Shown here piece by piece: positions 1 through 7,380 of a stretch of DNA of 14,169 nucleotides. Each line of letters starts with the position of its first letter. The first letter of the stretch is position 1. Below the pieces are notes generated by a model. It had not been told where the DNA came from. It did not search any database and worked only from the letters and a program-made list of their open reading frames with translations. Source of the stretch: Desulfobacteraceae bacterium (GTDB lineage Bacteria; Desulfobacterota; Desulfobacteria; Desulfobacterales; Desulfosalsimonadaceae); contig JAGXHH010000102.1 in assembly GCA_024636355.1 (NCBI GenBank), positions 1 to 14,169 on the forward strand, written 5' to 3'. Position numbers and translations under genes: made by a program.

Positions 1-585
1 CTCGTAGCCGGCTTCGGATCGGGCCGATTCCGGAAACAGGATTTCGGTGGGCCCGATGCGGCGGCACTCGTCAACAAGCAGGTCGAGATCGGCTGTTTCG
101 GTCACCCGGAATGTGCCGGTCGAAAGGTCGAGGCAGGAAAGTCCGCAATGACGGCTGTTTTTGGAAATACTCAGGATGAAATTATTGGTTTTCGCATCCA
201 GCAGGTCACTGTTGAGCACCATCCCCGGGGTCACCACCCGGACCACTTCCCGCTTGACCAGTCCTTTGGCAACGGCGGCATCTTCGATCTGCTCACAGAT
301 GGCGACTTTATATCCCTTTTCGATTAATCGGCCGAGGTAGGTTTCAGCCGCCTTTACCGGAACTCCGCACATTGGAACGGGAGAGGGTTCGTTCTTATTC
401 CGGGCAGTCAGGGTGATTTCCAGTTCACGGGAGGCGGTTTCGGCATCCGAATAGAACATTTCATAAAAATCACCCATCCGGTAAAACAGGATGTAGTCTT
501 TATAGGATTCCTTTATTTCCAGATACTGCCGCATCATCGGGGTGACTTTGGGGGTAATTTTGTCGGCGGGAATGGCTTCACCCAT
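1..585 (-). CDS. mutS: DNA mismatch repair protein MutS, N-terminal part (cut by window edge)
   Basis: The 195 codons visible encode the start of MutS, the mismatch-recognition ATPase that binds mispaired bases and recruits MutL. The N-terminal mismatch-binding domain is clear: TPMMRQY near residue 15, then the conserved FYRMGDFYEMF block, whose F40-Y-E42 is the Phe-x-Glu wedge that stacks on the mismatch. VPMCGVP, the AICEQ segment and VVRVVTPG follow, as in bacterial MutS1, and the connector domain begins before the edge. The core, clamp and Walker ATPase domains lie outside the window. I chose the ATG at 583-585 because it leaves about 14 residues before TPMM, close to E. coli MutS. An in-frame ATG at 610-612 would add nine residues, and neither start has a clear Shine-Dalgarno. 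It is the last gene of the minus-strand block, about 156 bases after the LapA-like gene. Identification is very secure; the exact start is not. Confidence 0.95.
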   Translation of the reverse strand, partial: MGEAIPADKITPKVTPMMRQYLEIKESYKDYILFYRMGDFYEMFYSDAETASRELEITLTARNKNEPSPVPMCGVPVKAAETYLGRLIEKGYKVAICEQIEDAAVAKGLVKREVVRVVTPGMVLNSDLLDAKTNNFILSISKNSRHCGLSCLDLSTGTFRVTETADLDLLVDECRRIGPTEILFPESARSEAGYE

Positions 586-741
586 AGTAAAATGGTGTTC
601 GGTACAATACATGAATCATGATGGGCAGATCCTCAAATTCGCATCCAGGCATTAACCGTTTTAGCCGGGCGTACGCCAATACGATGGTGTGCGCCGGGAT
701 CTTCTATCCACTTGCGACGCCATCTTGAATACAAAACGAAA
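586..741. other. Gap between the LapA-like gene and mutS
   Basis: No convincing gene lies here. The gap holds a perfect 10-base palindrome, GGCGTACGCC, at 668-677, flanked by two copies of GCCGGG (664-669 and 692-697). On the minus strand this stretch would form small hairpins but has no T-tract, so it is not an obvious intrinsic terminator. I found no well-spaced sigma-70 promoter for mutS. It could be a decayed dispersed repeat, but that is only an impression. Confidence 0.4.
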
Positions 742-1116
742 TTATGAATAGGTAGTATCCGTTTGCCCGGGTGGCAGGGAGATCGTTTCAGTAACGCCGG
801 GCTGCACAATCTCCGCATGACGGTTTTCCAGTTCGCTGATCCGTCTTTCGTCGACAGCGATCTGTTCTTTCAGGCTCCGAATCGTCTTTCTGTTCTGGAA
901 CCGTTTCGACAAGCTGATGAAAAACGAGACAAGCATTCCGATCAGAAATACGGCCAGGTAGTAAACACCTGAGGGCAATTGCGGCGAGTTGTATTCGACA
1001 ACCTTCAGGTCGATTCCAATGGCACTCGGTTCATTGAAGAATGCCCAATTCTGGAAAATAAACGTGAGCAAGAACGCGGCGATAATAACCCATAAAAGAT
1101 ATTTGATCCTTCGCAT
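742..1116 (-). CDS. LapA-like (DUF1049) inner-membrane protein
   Basis: This 124-residue protein fits the lipopolysaccharide assembly protein A (LapA, DUF1049) family. In E. coli, LapA (YciS) partners the TPR protein LapB in controlling LPS synthesis at the inner membrane. The layout is a short basic start (MRRIKYLL), a first membrane helix around residues 6-24 ending in the family-typical FIFQNW, a short loop, a second helix around residues 52-71, then a basic stretch. A charged coiled-coil-like tail follows (about residues 78-102, with LKEQIAVDERRISELENR). The start is supported by AAGGAG six bases upstream (1123-1128). No lapB is adjacent. The large TPR protein further up the block is a lipoprotein and not an obvious LapB, so the functional link to LPS control is an inference from family only. 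Confidence 0.75.
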   Translation of the reverse strand: MRRIKYLLWVIIAAFLLTFIFQNWAFFNEPSAIGIDLKVVEYNSPQLPSGVYYLAVFLIGMLVSFFISLSKRFQNRKTIRSLKEQIAVDERRISELENRHAEIVQPGVTETISLPPGQTDTTYS

Positions 1117-1168
1117 GCGCTTCTCCTTAGACGATCGGTGGTGTATATATTCGCTGAATAGATGCTGG

Positions 1169-1199
1169 ACAGTCGATTTTAAATCAGAATATTGACTGT
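1169..1199. promoter_or_regulatory. Inverted repeat upstream of the LapA-like gene
   Basis: ACAGTC (1169-1174) and GACTGT (1194-1199) form a 6-base inverted repeat around an AT-rich centre that itself contains GATTT/AAATC. It lies about 55-85 bases upstream of the LapA-like start. A TATATA candidate -10 for that gene lies just downstream on the minus strand (about 1145-1150), with no good -35. This could be an operator or chance AT-rich symmetry. Confidence 0.25.
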
Positions 1200-1206
1200 T
1201 TTACAG

Positions 1207-1236
1207 GAAAAACTCAACCGTTTTTTCCATAACGGT
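1207..1236 (-). terminator. Weak candidate terminator after the HD-hydrolase gene
   Basis: On the minus strand, ACCGTT and AACGGT form a 6-bp stem with an 8-base loop (1217-1222 with 1231-1236). A five-T run follows four bases after the stem. It lies 56 bases past the stop of the dGTPase-like gene. The stem is short and the T-tract is offset, so termination would be partial at best. Confidence 0.35.
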
Positions 1237-1291
1237 CCGTCAAAAGCAGGTCTCAGGACGATTTTCCGCTTCTTCGAACAGATCATTAATA

Positions 1292-2503
1292 CTAGTCATC
1301 GGCCCGGCGGCAACTACCAGGCGCGATATCAGGAAACGTGGATTCGGGACGCATTTTCCGGGGGGCCTGTTTCAAAAAGAACTGGTCCGTCATTCCGGCT
1401 ATGAAATCGCGAACCATGTGTGCCGGACCATTAGATTCGAAATACGTGTCGGACATCCCCACGATGAAACTGCCATAGATGGGGGAGGCAGAATTTTCAT
1501 GCAGGATATCGTCAAGGTAACGCTCAAACAAATGCTCGAAAATACGTCCGATGGTTTCATGGTGCTGTTTGATAGCCGGGTTTGTATAGATCCGGTCATA
1601 ATTGAACCGTTTCAACTCTTCCAAGGCCGAGGAAATTTCAGGACTGAACGCCACAAACGGCTTGCCGTAGCTGTTTTCGATGACATCGGTCACCAGGTTG
1701 TAAACAATGGTGCCATTTGTATCCCCCAGCCGCCCGAGGCAAAACGGCGGGAGGTCCGAGCGTGTGATCAGAGAAAGGCGAATGGCGTCCTCGATATCCC
1801 GGCCCACGTAACTGATGGTGTCGGCAAAACGGACGACACATCCTTCAAGGGTCATCGGCACCAGTCGCACCGGGGTGCCCGACCGGCGGGCTGCCAGTTC
1901 GGCATCATGATCGGCAAAGGCCTTGTCCTGCTGGGGGGTGAGCATCTGATCGTGGGCCTCGCCGTCGTGACACAGAATGCCGTCTAATGTCTGGAGGCAC
2001 AGGTTCCATCCGCGCCCTTTTCGTTCGACGTTTTCCAGGAACTGGACACTTTGAACATTGTGATGGAATTCACCGATGCCGTGCCGACGGCAGATGGCGG
2101 ACAAAAACCGTTCCCCGTCATGCCCGAACGGCGGATGCCCGATATCGTGGCCGATGGCAATGGCTTCGATCAGATCCTCGTTTAAACCGAGAAACCGGCC
2201 GATGGTCCTGGCCACTTTGGAAACCAGCTGCACGTGGAGCATCCGGTGGGTGATGTGATCGTTTTCAATCAGGTAGAACACCTGGGTTTTATCGATGTAC
2301 CGGCTGTAGGCGAGTGAATGCAGAATCCGGTCGACATCGATGCCATACTGCTGCCGGTAGTCGGACTGCACCCGCTCGTCCGGATACCGGCGCTTTGCCG
2401 CAGCGCTTCGCGCCGCTGCGGCCGAAAGCGTCTTGTCTTCTCTGGCATCGAGCTGCTGTTTCAGGCAGTTCAATGACGGTTTTTCAAATGGCTCCACTTG
2501 CAA
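1292..2503 (-). CDS. dGTPase-like HD-domain triphosphohydrolase
   Basis: This 403-residue protein belongs to the Dgt/SAMHD1-like HD superfamily, which hydrolyses dNTPs to deoxynucleosides and triphosphate. Metal-binding residues are visible: H86 (in THRMLH), the doublet H119-D120 in the signature GHDIGHPPFGHDGE, and D228 in FADTISYVGRDIEDA. The QYGIDVDRILHS and YSRYIDKTQV segments before the HD core match the usual N-terminal nucleotide-binding part. The start codon is TTG at 2501-2503, chosen because a perfect GGAGG (2510-2514) sits six bases before it. The first 20 bases overlap the end of the upstream ATP-grasp gene, so translation is probably coupled. Length and motifs fit the dGTPase-like subfamily rather than the longer E. 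coli Dgt. The actual dNTP specificity cannot be read from sequence. It may control dNTP pools next to mutS, which is inference. Confidence 0.85.
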   Translation of the reverse strand: MQVEPFEKPSLNCLKQQLDAREDKTLSAAAARSAAAKRRYPDERVQSDYRQQYGIDVDRILHSLAYSRYIDKTQVFYLIENDHITHRMLHVQLVSKVARTIGRFLGLNEDLIEAIAIGHDIGHPPFGHDGERFLSAICRRHGIGEFHHNVQSVQFLENVERKGRGWNLCLQTLDGILCHDGEAHDQMLTPQQDKAFADHDAELAARRSGTPVRLVPMTLEGCVVRFADTISYVGRDIEDAIRLSLITRSDLPPFCLGRLGDTNGTIVYNLVTDVIENSYGKPFVAFSPEISSALEELKRFNYDRIYTNPAIKQHHETIGRIFEHLFERYLDDILHENSASPIYGSFIVGMSDTYFESNGPAHMVRDFIAGMTDQFFLKQAPRKMRPESTFPDIAPGSCRRADD

Positions 2504-3281
2504 TCAATTCCTCCATCATCCCGAAATAATCGATTCCCGCGGTTTTAAACCCCTGCCGGCCGTATTTCATGTTGGCTTCTATGACATAATACCGTCCGTT
2601 ATGACAGCAGATATCGAGTCCCACATCATCCCAGCCGCATCGTATTGCCGTATCGAGCGCCAGTTCGCAGGCCGCATCGGGAACACGATCGAAGCAGATG
2701 CGCCCGCCCTGCCCCAGGTTGCTCCTGAATTCGCCTGCATCGGCAATGCGCCAGTAGGCGCAGACCACACACCCTGCGATCACCACCACACGAATGTCGC
2801 GATCTATCGGCAGGTATTGCTGGATATAGGCCGTCCGGGTCAACTCCAGATACTGCGCCAGTTCGTCTTCGTTTGAAATCAGATAGACGCCCCGGCCAAG
2901 AGCCGAACCCCTCGGAATTTTCCCCACAAACGGAAAATCAAACAGGGAAAGGATCTTCTGCTGCCGATGGGTACCGTAAAACGTCCGGGTCCGGGGGTGC
3001 GGGATATCGAGCAGGGCAAACAGCGCCGATTGTTTTATCTTATCCTGTACGAACCGATAGGTGTGGGCACTGGGAAAAATAGATTTCCCCATGGCGGCAA
3101 ACATGTCGGCATAAAAAGTTGACGGATAGTATATTCTGGCGGCCCTGCGGATCATGTCCGCTTCCTGCGGAGAGTAATCGGAGAAATTGGGGCGGACCCC
3201 GAGTGTCAATACGCTTCGACAGCTTCTCAGCCGGGTTTCCAACGCGATTATCTTTCCGGGCTCAGTCACAGCGAAGTGCAT
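2484..3281 (-). CDS. RimK-like ATP-grasp ligase
   Basis: This is an ATP-grasp fold enzyme, a family that joins a carboxylate (through an acyl-phosphate) to an amine or thiol. From the ATG at 3279-3281 it has 265 residues. Visible elements are FPFVGKIPRGSALGRG (lysine at about 121 and a glycine-rich loop around 124-131), YIQQYLPIDRDIRVVVI as the ATP-binding strand, NLGQGG near 188-193, D223 in GLDIC, and E235-A-N237 for magnesium. The pattern is closest to RimK-type glutamate ligases. The N-terminal part, with ALETRLRSCRSVLTLGVRP, is not a family I can name. Reading could open further upstream at 3371, but that would overlap the previous gene by 110 bases. The 3281 start overlaps it by 20, matching the 20-base overlap at the gene's other end. 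It has only a weak ribosome site. The substrate is unknown. Confidence 0.75.
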   Translation of the reverse strand: MHFAVTEPGKIIALETRLRSCRSVLTLGVRPNFSDYSPQEADMIRRAARIYYPSTFYADMFAAMGKSIFPSAHTYRFVQDKIKQSALFALLDIPHPRTRTFYGTHRQQKILSLFDFPFVGKIPRGSALGRGVYLISNEDELAQYLELTRTAYIQQYLPIDRDIRVVVIAGCVVCAYWRIADAGEFRSNLGQGGRICFDRVPDAACELALDTAIRCGWDDVGLDICCHNGRYYVIEANMKYGRQGFKTAGIDYFGMMEELIASGAI

Positions 3282-4047
3282 CCGGCAGTTTCGGCACAAA
3301 TACGTCTTCCGGTAAAACCGCCTCTGTCCACCCGCGCTCGGCCATGATCTGCATGCCGGCTTTTTCATCATTTACAATTCGGACAAATTCCGGCAGAAGG
3401 TCCGACTGTCCGGTAAGAACCGGCCCAATTTCCGCCTGGTAGCGCAGGCCCGTAAAGCCGTAAATTTCGATCCGGTCAATCCGGTCGCCGCCGGGTGAAA
3501 AAAACAGTTTTTCAACAATGCCGCCCCACCGCTGCCGCAGCACCAGCACCTCGCCCCCGCCTTCGGCAGGTTCGATCCATGCGGAATCATGCGGGTATAC
3601 CGGCACACCGCCGCCGAGCAGCAGGACCAGGTCATCGACATCCACAGCGACTCCGGTCAGGGGCTTTAAGCTTTTCTCATTCCTTTTGACCTCTTTAAAA
3701 CACCCGTTTTCAGAAAACAAGAAGCTGCAGGAACGTTTGTCACAGATCAGCTTGGCCAGGGGTTGTCCCGTCAAGCCGAGGGCTTCCACCCGGAATCTGC
3801 CGGGCGGAGCGCCGACCCATGCTCCCCGGATCGACCAATTTCCTTCCGGACCCAAAAACCACATCTGGCCGATACCCTTGTAAGGTAGAAGCGCTCTGTT
3901 CTTTTCGAGCAGACGGTCAATCCGGGAAAGGGCTTCGAGTCGATTCAGATTGGAAACTTCCGGTTTCCCCCAACCCGCACATCCTGCGCCGAACACGACC
4001 AGAAAAACCAGAATAAGACCTTTTTGCCCCAAACCCCAACCTGTCAT
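3262..4047 (-). CDS. LolB-like outer-membrane lipoprotein
   Basis: The 261-residue product starts with a lipoprotein signal peptide: a hydrophobic stretch GLILVFLVVFGAG followed by C23, the likely lipidated cysteine (the -3 position is Gly, slightly off the usual Leu). The rest is soluble and rich in beta-strand-like segments, such as GNWSIRGAWVG, FRVEALGLTGQPLAKL and LFFSPGGDRIDRIEIYGF, in the manner of LolA/LolB-type lipoprotein carriers. Context helps: in Pseudomonas and relatives a TPR-protein gene sits directly before lolB. Here a TPR lipoprotein gene overlaps this start by four bases (ATGA). A role in inserting lipoproteins into the outer membrane is therefore likely but unproven, since sequence identity to E. 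coli LolB is not obvious by eye. The 3' end overlaps the ATP-grasp gene by 20 bases. Confidence 0.65.
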   Translation of the reverse strand: MTGWGLGQKGLILVFLVVFGAGCAGWGKPEVSNLNRLEALSRIDRLLEKNRALLPYKGIGQMWFLGPEGNWSIRGAWVGAPPGRFRVEALGLTGQPLAKLICDKRSCSFLFSENGCFKEVKRNEKSLKPLTGVAVDVDDLVLLLGGGVPVYPHDSAWIEPAEGGGEVLVLRQRWGGIVEKLFFSPGGDRIDRIEIYGFTGLRYQAEIGPVLTGQSDLLPEFVRIVNDEKAGMQIMAERGWTEAVLPEDVFVPKLPDALRCD

Positions 4048-5807
4048 GGCTGCTTTATCCGTTTGATTTTGTCTTCCAGATCGGTGGTTTCATCCTCTTT
4101 TTCCGACAAGGCACGTTCATAAACCTCAAGCGCCTTTTCCACCTGACCGTTTTTAGCGTACGCATCGCCTAAATGTTCCAGAATGATCGGGTCATCGGAA
4201 ACCTTTTCGACCGCCTTTTCAAGGTAATTGACCGCTTCCGGATAATCGCCCTTTTTGAAATAGAGCCATCCCATACTGTCGAGGATATACCCGTTGCCCG
4301 GTTTCTTCTCTAAGGCCTTGCGGATGAGCCGTTCGGCTTCTTCGAGCTTGATACCGGCGTCGGCATACGTGTAGCCCAGGTAATTTAAAGCATCCGCGTT
4401 TTCAGGATCGAGTTCGAGAACCGTTTTCATCTGTTCGACAGCTTTCCGGTTGTCACCCATATGATCGAAGACCACGCCAAGCTCATACTGAAATTCCGTG
4501 TTGTCCGGATCAATAGCCAGCCCGTCGTTGAGCAGGGCCACCGCTTTGCCGAAGTCCTTGTTTTCCAAATAAAACGCGCTCAGGAATTTCATGAGCTTGA
4601 CTTTTTCCGCGCTCCGGGATTCATCGAGGTTGTCGAGTGCCGATTCCAGAACGTCGATGGCCTTCTGCGGCTGATTCTTCTGGCTGAAAATGCCGGCCTG
4701 CTGAATGGCCGCATCCGTGTAGAACCTGGATTCAGGCCCGACAGCCTGCAGGTGAACAAGCGCCTCGTCCGTGTTGTTCATCAGGTATTTGGTCGCACCG
4801 GTCAGGTATTGCAGGTCCGGATTGGCCGGTGCGGCATCGAGCATCCCCTCCAGTACCACCAGCGCTTCCGGATAACGTTTCTGCGCAACCAGGTTCTGGA
4901 TGACCGTATTGATCACCATGCGGTCGGTTTCCGCCTGTTTTCCAAGTTCTGCCAGCATGGACCGGGCATCGGTGACCCGCATGTGCGCTATGTAGAGGAT
5001 GGCAAGTTCAATTCTGGCCGCAATATTTTCGGGCTGCTGCTCGAGAATCGCCTCATACAGCGGTATCACTTTTTCGGGTTCCTTGCGGGCGGTATAGATC
5101 TGGATCAGCTCCACGCGGGGTTCGAGCAATCCCGGTTGCAGGAAAAGCGTTTTGTTAAACGCCTCAATTGCCAATTCTTCCTGACCCGTTGCCTTGTATG
5201 CCTGTCCAAGATAAAAGTGGCCGCTGTAATCGTCCGGAAATTTTTTGGCCATTTGAGAAAAAACATCCACCGCCTTTTTATATTCTTCGTCCTGCAGGTA
5301 CAGGCGACCGAGCACCAGGTAGATGTTCTTGCGTTCGGGAGTTGCAGCGAGCACCTGTTCATACGCCTGCTTCGCACCATCGGTATTGCCCATGGCCTGG
5401 CGGATGGAAGCGGAGATAATGAGCGCTTCGACATTGTCCGGCTGCTGCTTTATAATCTCGTCTGCCAGCCCCAGAGCCTTTCCCGTTTTATCCTGCTGGA
5501 TGTAGACCAGGGCGAGTTCCTTTTTGATATCGACCGCCTCGGGATCCGCCTGGATAGCCTTCTCCAGGTAAACTACTGCCTGTTCCATATTGCCCTGCCG
5601 GATCTGGATTTCGGCCATCATGAAATAATAGTAGCTGTTCGCCGGCTCCTGGTACCGTGCTGACGACCGGGTCCGCGCTTGTGATTCCGCAGGTTTTTCG
5701 GATGTAATGCCGGTATCGGGCTGCTTTTTCAGCTGAGCGCAACCGGTGGCGCCCCATATGCCAACGACCACCAGTAAGGCAATCAATCCTGTGTAATGAC
5801 GGTGCAT
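4044..5807 (-). CDS. Tetratricopeptide-repeat lipoprotein
   Basis: The product has 587 residues: a signal peptide with lipobox ATGC (C23 lipidated) and then a nearly continuous array of 34-residue TPR units to the C-terminus. Recognisable units include YYYFMMAEIQIRQGNMEQA, NIYLVLGRLYLQDEEYKKA, YSGHFYLGQAYKATGQEE, ADALNYLGYTYADAGIKLEEA, YILDSMGWLYFKKGDYPEA and ILEHLGDAYAKNGQVEKA. Such proteins are scaffolds for protein-protein contacts, here probably in the periplasm on a membrane leaflet. A TTG 15 bases upstream is in frame, but the ATG at 5805-5807 is preferred because TTGGAG lies just before it. It gives a compact signal peptide. The 3' end overlaps the LolB-like gene by four bases. The C-terminus lacks the paired cysteines of LapB's rubredoxin-like domain, so this is not LapB. 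The partner is unknown. Confidence 0.85.
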   Translation of the reverse strand: MHRHYTGLIALLVVVGIWGATGCAQLKKQPDTGITSEKPAESQARTRSSARYQEPANSYYYFMMAEIQIRQGNMEQAVVYLEKAIQADPEAVDIKKELALVYIQQDKTGKALGLADEIIKQQPDNVEALIISASIRQAMGNTDGAKQAYEQVLAATPERKNIYLVLGRLYLQDEEYKKAVDVFSQMAKKFPDDYSGHFYLGQAYKATGQEELAIEAFNKTLFLQPGLLEPRVELIQIYTARKEPEKVIPLYEAILEQQPENIAARIELAILYIAHMRVTDARSMLAELGKQAETDRMVINTVIQNLVAQKRYPEALVVLEGMLDAAPANPDLQYLTGATKYLMNNTDEALVHLQAVGPESRFYTDAAIQQAGIFSQKNQPQKAIDVLESALDNLDESRSAEKVKLMKFLSAFYLENKDFGKAVALLNDGLAIDPDNTEFQYELGVVFDHMGDNRKAVEQMKTVLELDPENADALNYLGYTYADAGIKLEEAERLIRKALEKKPGNGYILDSMGWLYFKKGDYPEAVNYLEKAVEKVSDDPIILEHLGDAYAKNGQVEKALEVYERALSEKEDETTDLEDKIKRIKQP

Positions 5808-5949
5808 GATACTCCAATCCAAATTGGTTCTTTGTTGTCATCTTCAAAACCCGTCAGAAATTGCTTTGGCTGCAACTCTCGCGTTCGTGTTTGACGACGA
5901 ATCCGGATTTTTCAGTAGTCGGGCCCTGCTGAGAAACAAGCGGCGTTAC
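5808..5949. other. Gap between the TPR lipoprotein gene and the rpoH-like gene
   Basis: This 142-base gap has no gene. A 5-bp hairpin (CAGTA/TGCTG, about 5914-5932) lies near the end of the rpoH-like gene, but on the minus strand it is followed by A residues, so it is not an intrinsic terminator in that direction. I found no well-formed sigma-70 promoter. The TPR unit may therefore be read through from the sigma-factor gene. Confidence 0.4.
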
Positions 5950-6966
5950 CTATTCGCCCGGTTCCTCCTGCTGGAAATAATAGGAATCGAAGTCCGGGAT
6001 CTCTTTTTCCAGATATACCTTCATTTTCTTGATGATATTCTTTTCCAGCTGCCGGACCCGTTCCCTTGAGATTTCATACTTGTCCCCTATTTCCTGGAGT
6101 GTGTCCGGGGTATCGGTGAAAATTCGTTTTTCGAAGATATCCATTTCACGGTCGTTGAGCTGTTTTTTGAATTCCTCCACCTTGTCGCGCAGCAGGGTTT
6201 CAAGTTCCTTTCTGGCCACCTGGCTTTCCACCGATTCGCCGTCCGAACTGAAAAACTCCCCCCGTTCCGTATCGGAGTCTTCCTTCAACGGCTCGTCAAG
6301 CGACACATCCCAACCGTCGAGGCGCTGGCCCATTTCCCGTACCTCCTGTTCGGAGACACCAAGCCGATCGGAGAGCAGTTTGGTTTCCGGGTTAAAGCCT
6401 TCATCAATTAATTTCTGCTTTTCCTTCTTGAGCTTGAAAAACAGCTTTCGCTGCCCCTGGGTGGTGCCGATCTTGACCAGTCGCCAATTGTCCATAATGA
6501 ACTTCAGGATATAGGCCTTGATCCAGAAGGCGGCGTAATATGAAAACTTCACGTTCTTGTACGGATCGAACTTCTGGACGGCATGCATCAGTCCGATATT
6601 CCCCTCCTGGATCAGGTCCATCAGGTTCTGCATCCAGGTGCGCTGGAATTCCATGGCAATCTTGACCACCAGCCGCAGGTTGGAAGTGGCCAGTATGTAG
6701 GCGGCCTCCGCATCGTCATCTTCCTGAACCCGGCGGCCGAGCTCGATTTCCTGATCACGGGTGAGCAGGGGATACCGGCTGATTTCGCTCAGGTACCGCT
6801 GCAGGGGATCATAGGCGACCAGATACTTATGCTCCTTGGGCAGCGTAACGGCTGCCTTAAGTGCCTCGGCCACATCCTGCACGTCCGTGTTCTCGATATC
6901 GGAATCACCGGGATCTTCGCTTAACTCAATATCTTCATCTATATTATCTTGCTGATCTTTATTCAT
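5950..6966 (-). CDS. rpoH: RNA polymerase sigma-32-type factor (RpoH family)
   Basis: This 338-residue group-3 sigma factor directs RNA polymerase, classically to heat-shock promoters. An acidic N-terminus (residues 1-45) precedes region 1.2/2.1 (DPLQRYLSEISRYPLLTRDQEIELGRR). Region 2 follows with NLRLVVKIA, NLMDLIQEGNIGLMHAVQKFD and FSYYAAFWIKAYI. The diagnostic RpoH box, QRKLFFKLK, sits at about 172-180. Region 3 is around 195-215, and region 4.2 (LQEIGDKYEISRERVRQLE) around 290-309. A long acidic linker (about 225-250) is unlike E. coli RpoH. The ATG at 6964-6966 is chosen, with GGAAAG six bases upstream; an in-frame TTG at 6993 lacks a ribosome site. The gene has its own sigma-70 promoter (7104-7132). 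Whether it governs heat shock or another envelope-stress regulon is not shown. Confidence 0.9.
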   Translation of the reverse strand: MNKDQQDNIDEDIELSEDPGDSDIENTDVQDVAEALKAAVTLPKEHKYLVAYDPLQRYLSEISRYPLLTRDQEIELGRRVQEDDDAEAAYILATSNLRLVVKIAMEFQRTWMQNLMDLIQEGNIGLMHAVQKFDPYKNVKFSYYAAFWIKAYILKFIMDNWRLVKIGTTQGQRKLFFKLKKEKQKLIDEGFNPETKLLSDRLGVSEQEVREMGQRLDGWDVSLDEPLKEDSDTERGEFFSSDGESVESQVARKELETLLRDKVEEFKKQLNDREMDIFEKRIFTDTPDTLQEIGDKYEISRERVRQLEKNIIKKMKVYLEKEIPDFDSYYFQQEEPGE

Positions 6967-7103
6967 TGCTTTCTTTCCGTCGGGTTTGCACAAGGAGTTG
7001 ACTTCGGTGACCGGCTGGCTGAAATTAAGAAATGAGAGTGTCTATACGCATCCGGAGACCGAAAGTTCAATCCCCTCTGCCGATTATCGGCGCATTTTTG
7101 CCC

Positions 7104-7132
7104 AGTATATTTTATATGGACAAAAAATTCAA
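7104..7132 (-). promoter_or_regulatory. Sigma-70 promoter of the rpoH-like gene
   Basis: On the minus strand, TTGAAT (-35, 7127-7132) and TATACT (-10, 7104-7109) are separated by exactly 17 bases. They match consensus at four and five of six positions. Transcription would start near 7097, leaving a leader of about 130 bases before the ATG. That leader contains a small GCCGA/TCGGC hairpin. This is the best promoter match in the window. Confidence 0.7.
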
Positions 7133-7190
7133 TCGATGTTAATTACCCTATCTTTATATCGCCCGCATTTAAGAGGCCGTATTCAAGAAT

Positions 7191-7267
<77 letters not shown>

Positions 7268-7284
7268 CTTCTTTTCAAACAAAT

Positions 7285-7325
7285 AAGGACTTACTGCCCT
7301 GAAGCGGTAAGTCCTTTTCTTTTCT
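7285..7325 (+). terminator. Intrinsic terminator after tRNA-Arg
   Basis: AAGGACTTAC (7285-7294) pairs perfectly with GTAAGTCCTT (7307-7316). One T-G wobble and two G-C pairs extend the stem to 13 bp around a CCTGAA loop, and a T-rich tail follows. It ends the tRNA transcript. Its symmetry might also stop the converging methyltransferase transcript, although the minus-strand tail is less T-rich. Confidence 0.85.
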
Positions 7326-7380
7326 GTTTCGCTGCAAAAAGACCCCGAAACAACGCCGGCTTAATTCCAGCCTATTATAT

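Noticed and set aside
1418..1987. A 189-codon open frame on the plus strand
   Set aside because: It is antisense to the dGTPase-like gene, which has intact HD motifs. No ribosome site or domain supports the plus-strand frame.
3282..3371. Extended N-terminus of the ATP-grasp protein (start at 3371)
   Set aside because: It would overlap the LolB-like gene by 110 bases and adds a Cys/Arg-rich stretch that reads like the other frame of that gene. The start at 3281 gives a normal overlap.
4461..5663. A 400-codon open frame on the plus strand
   Set aside because: It lies entirely antisense to the TPR lipoprotein gene, whose repeats, signal peptide and ribosome site are clear. The antisense product shows no recognisable domain.
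4044..5807. TPR protein as LapB, partner of the LapA-like protein
   Set aside because: LapB has an N-terminal membrane anchor and a C-terminal rubredoxin-like domain with paired cysteines. This protein has a lipobox and no such cysteines, and it is not next to the LapA-like gene.
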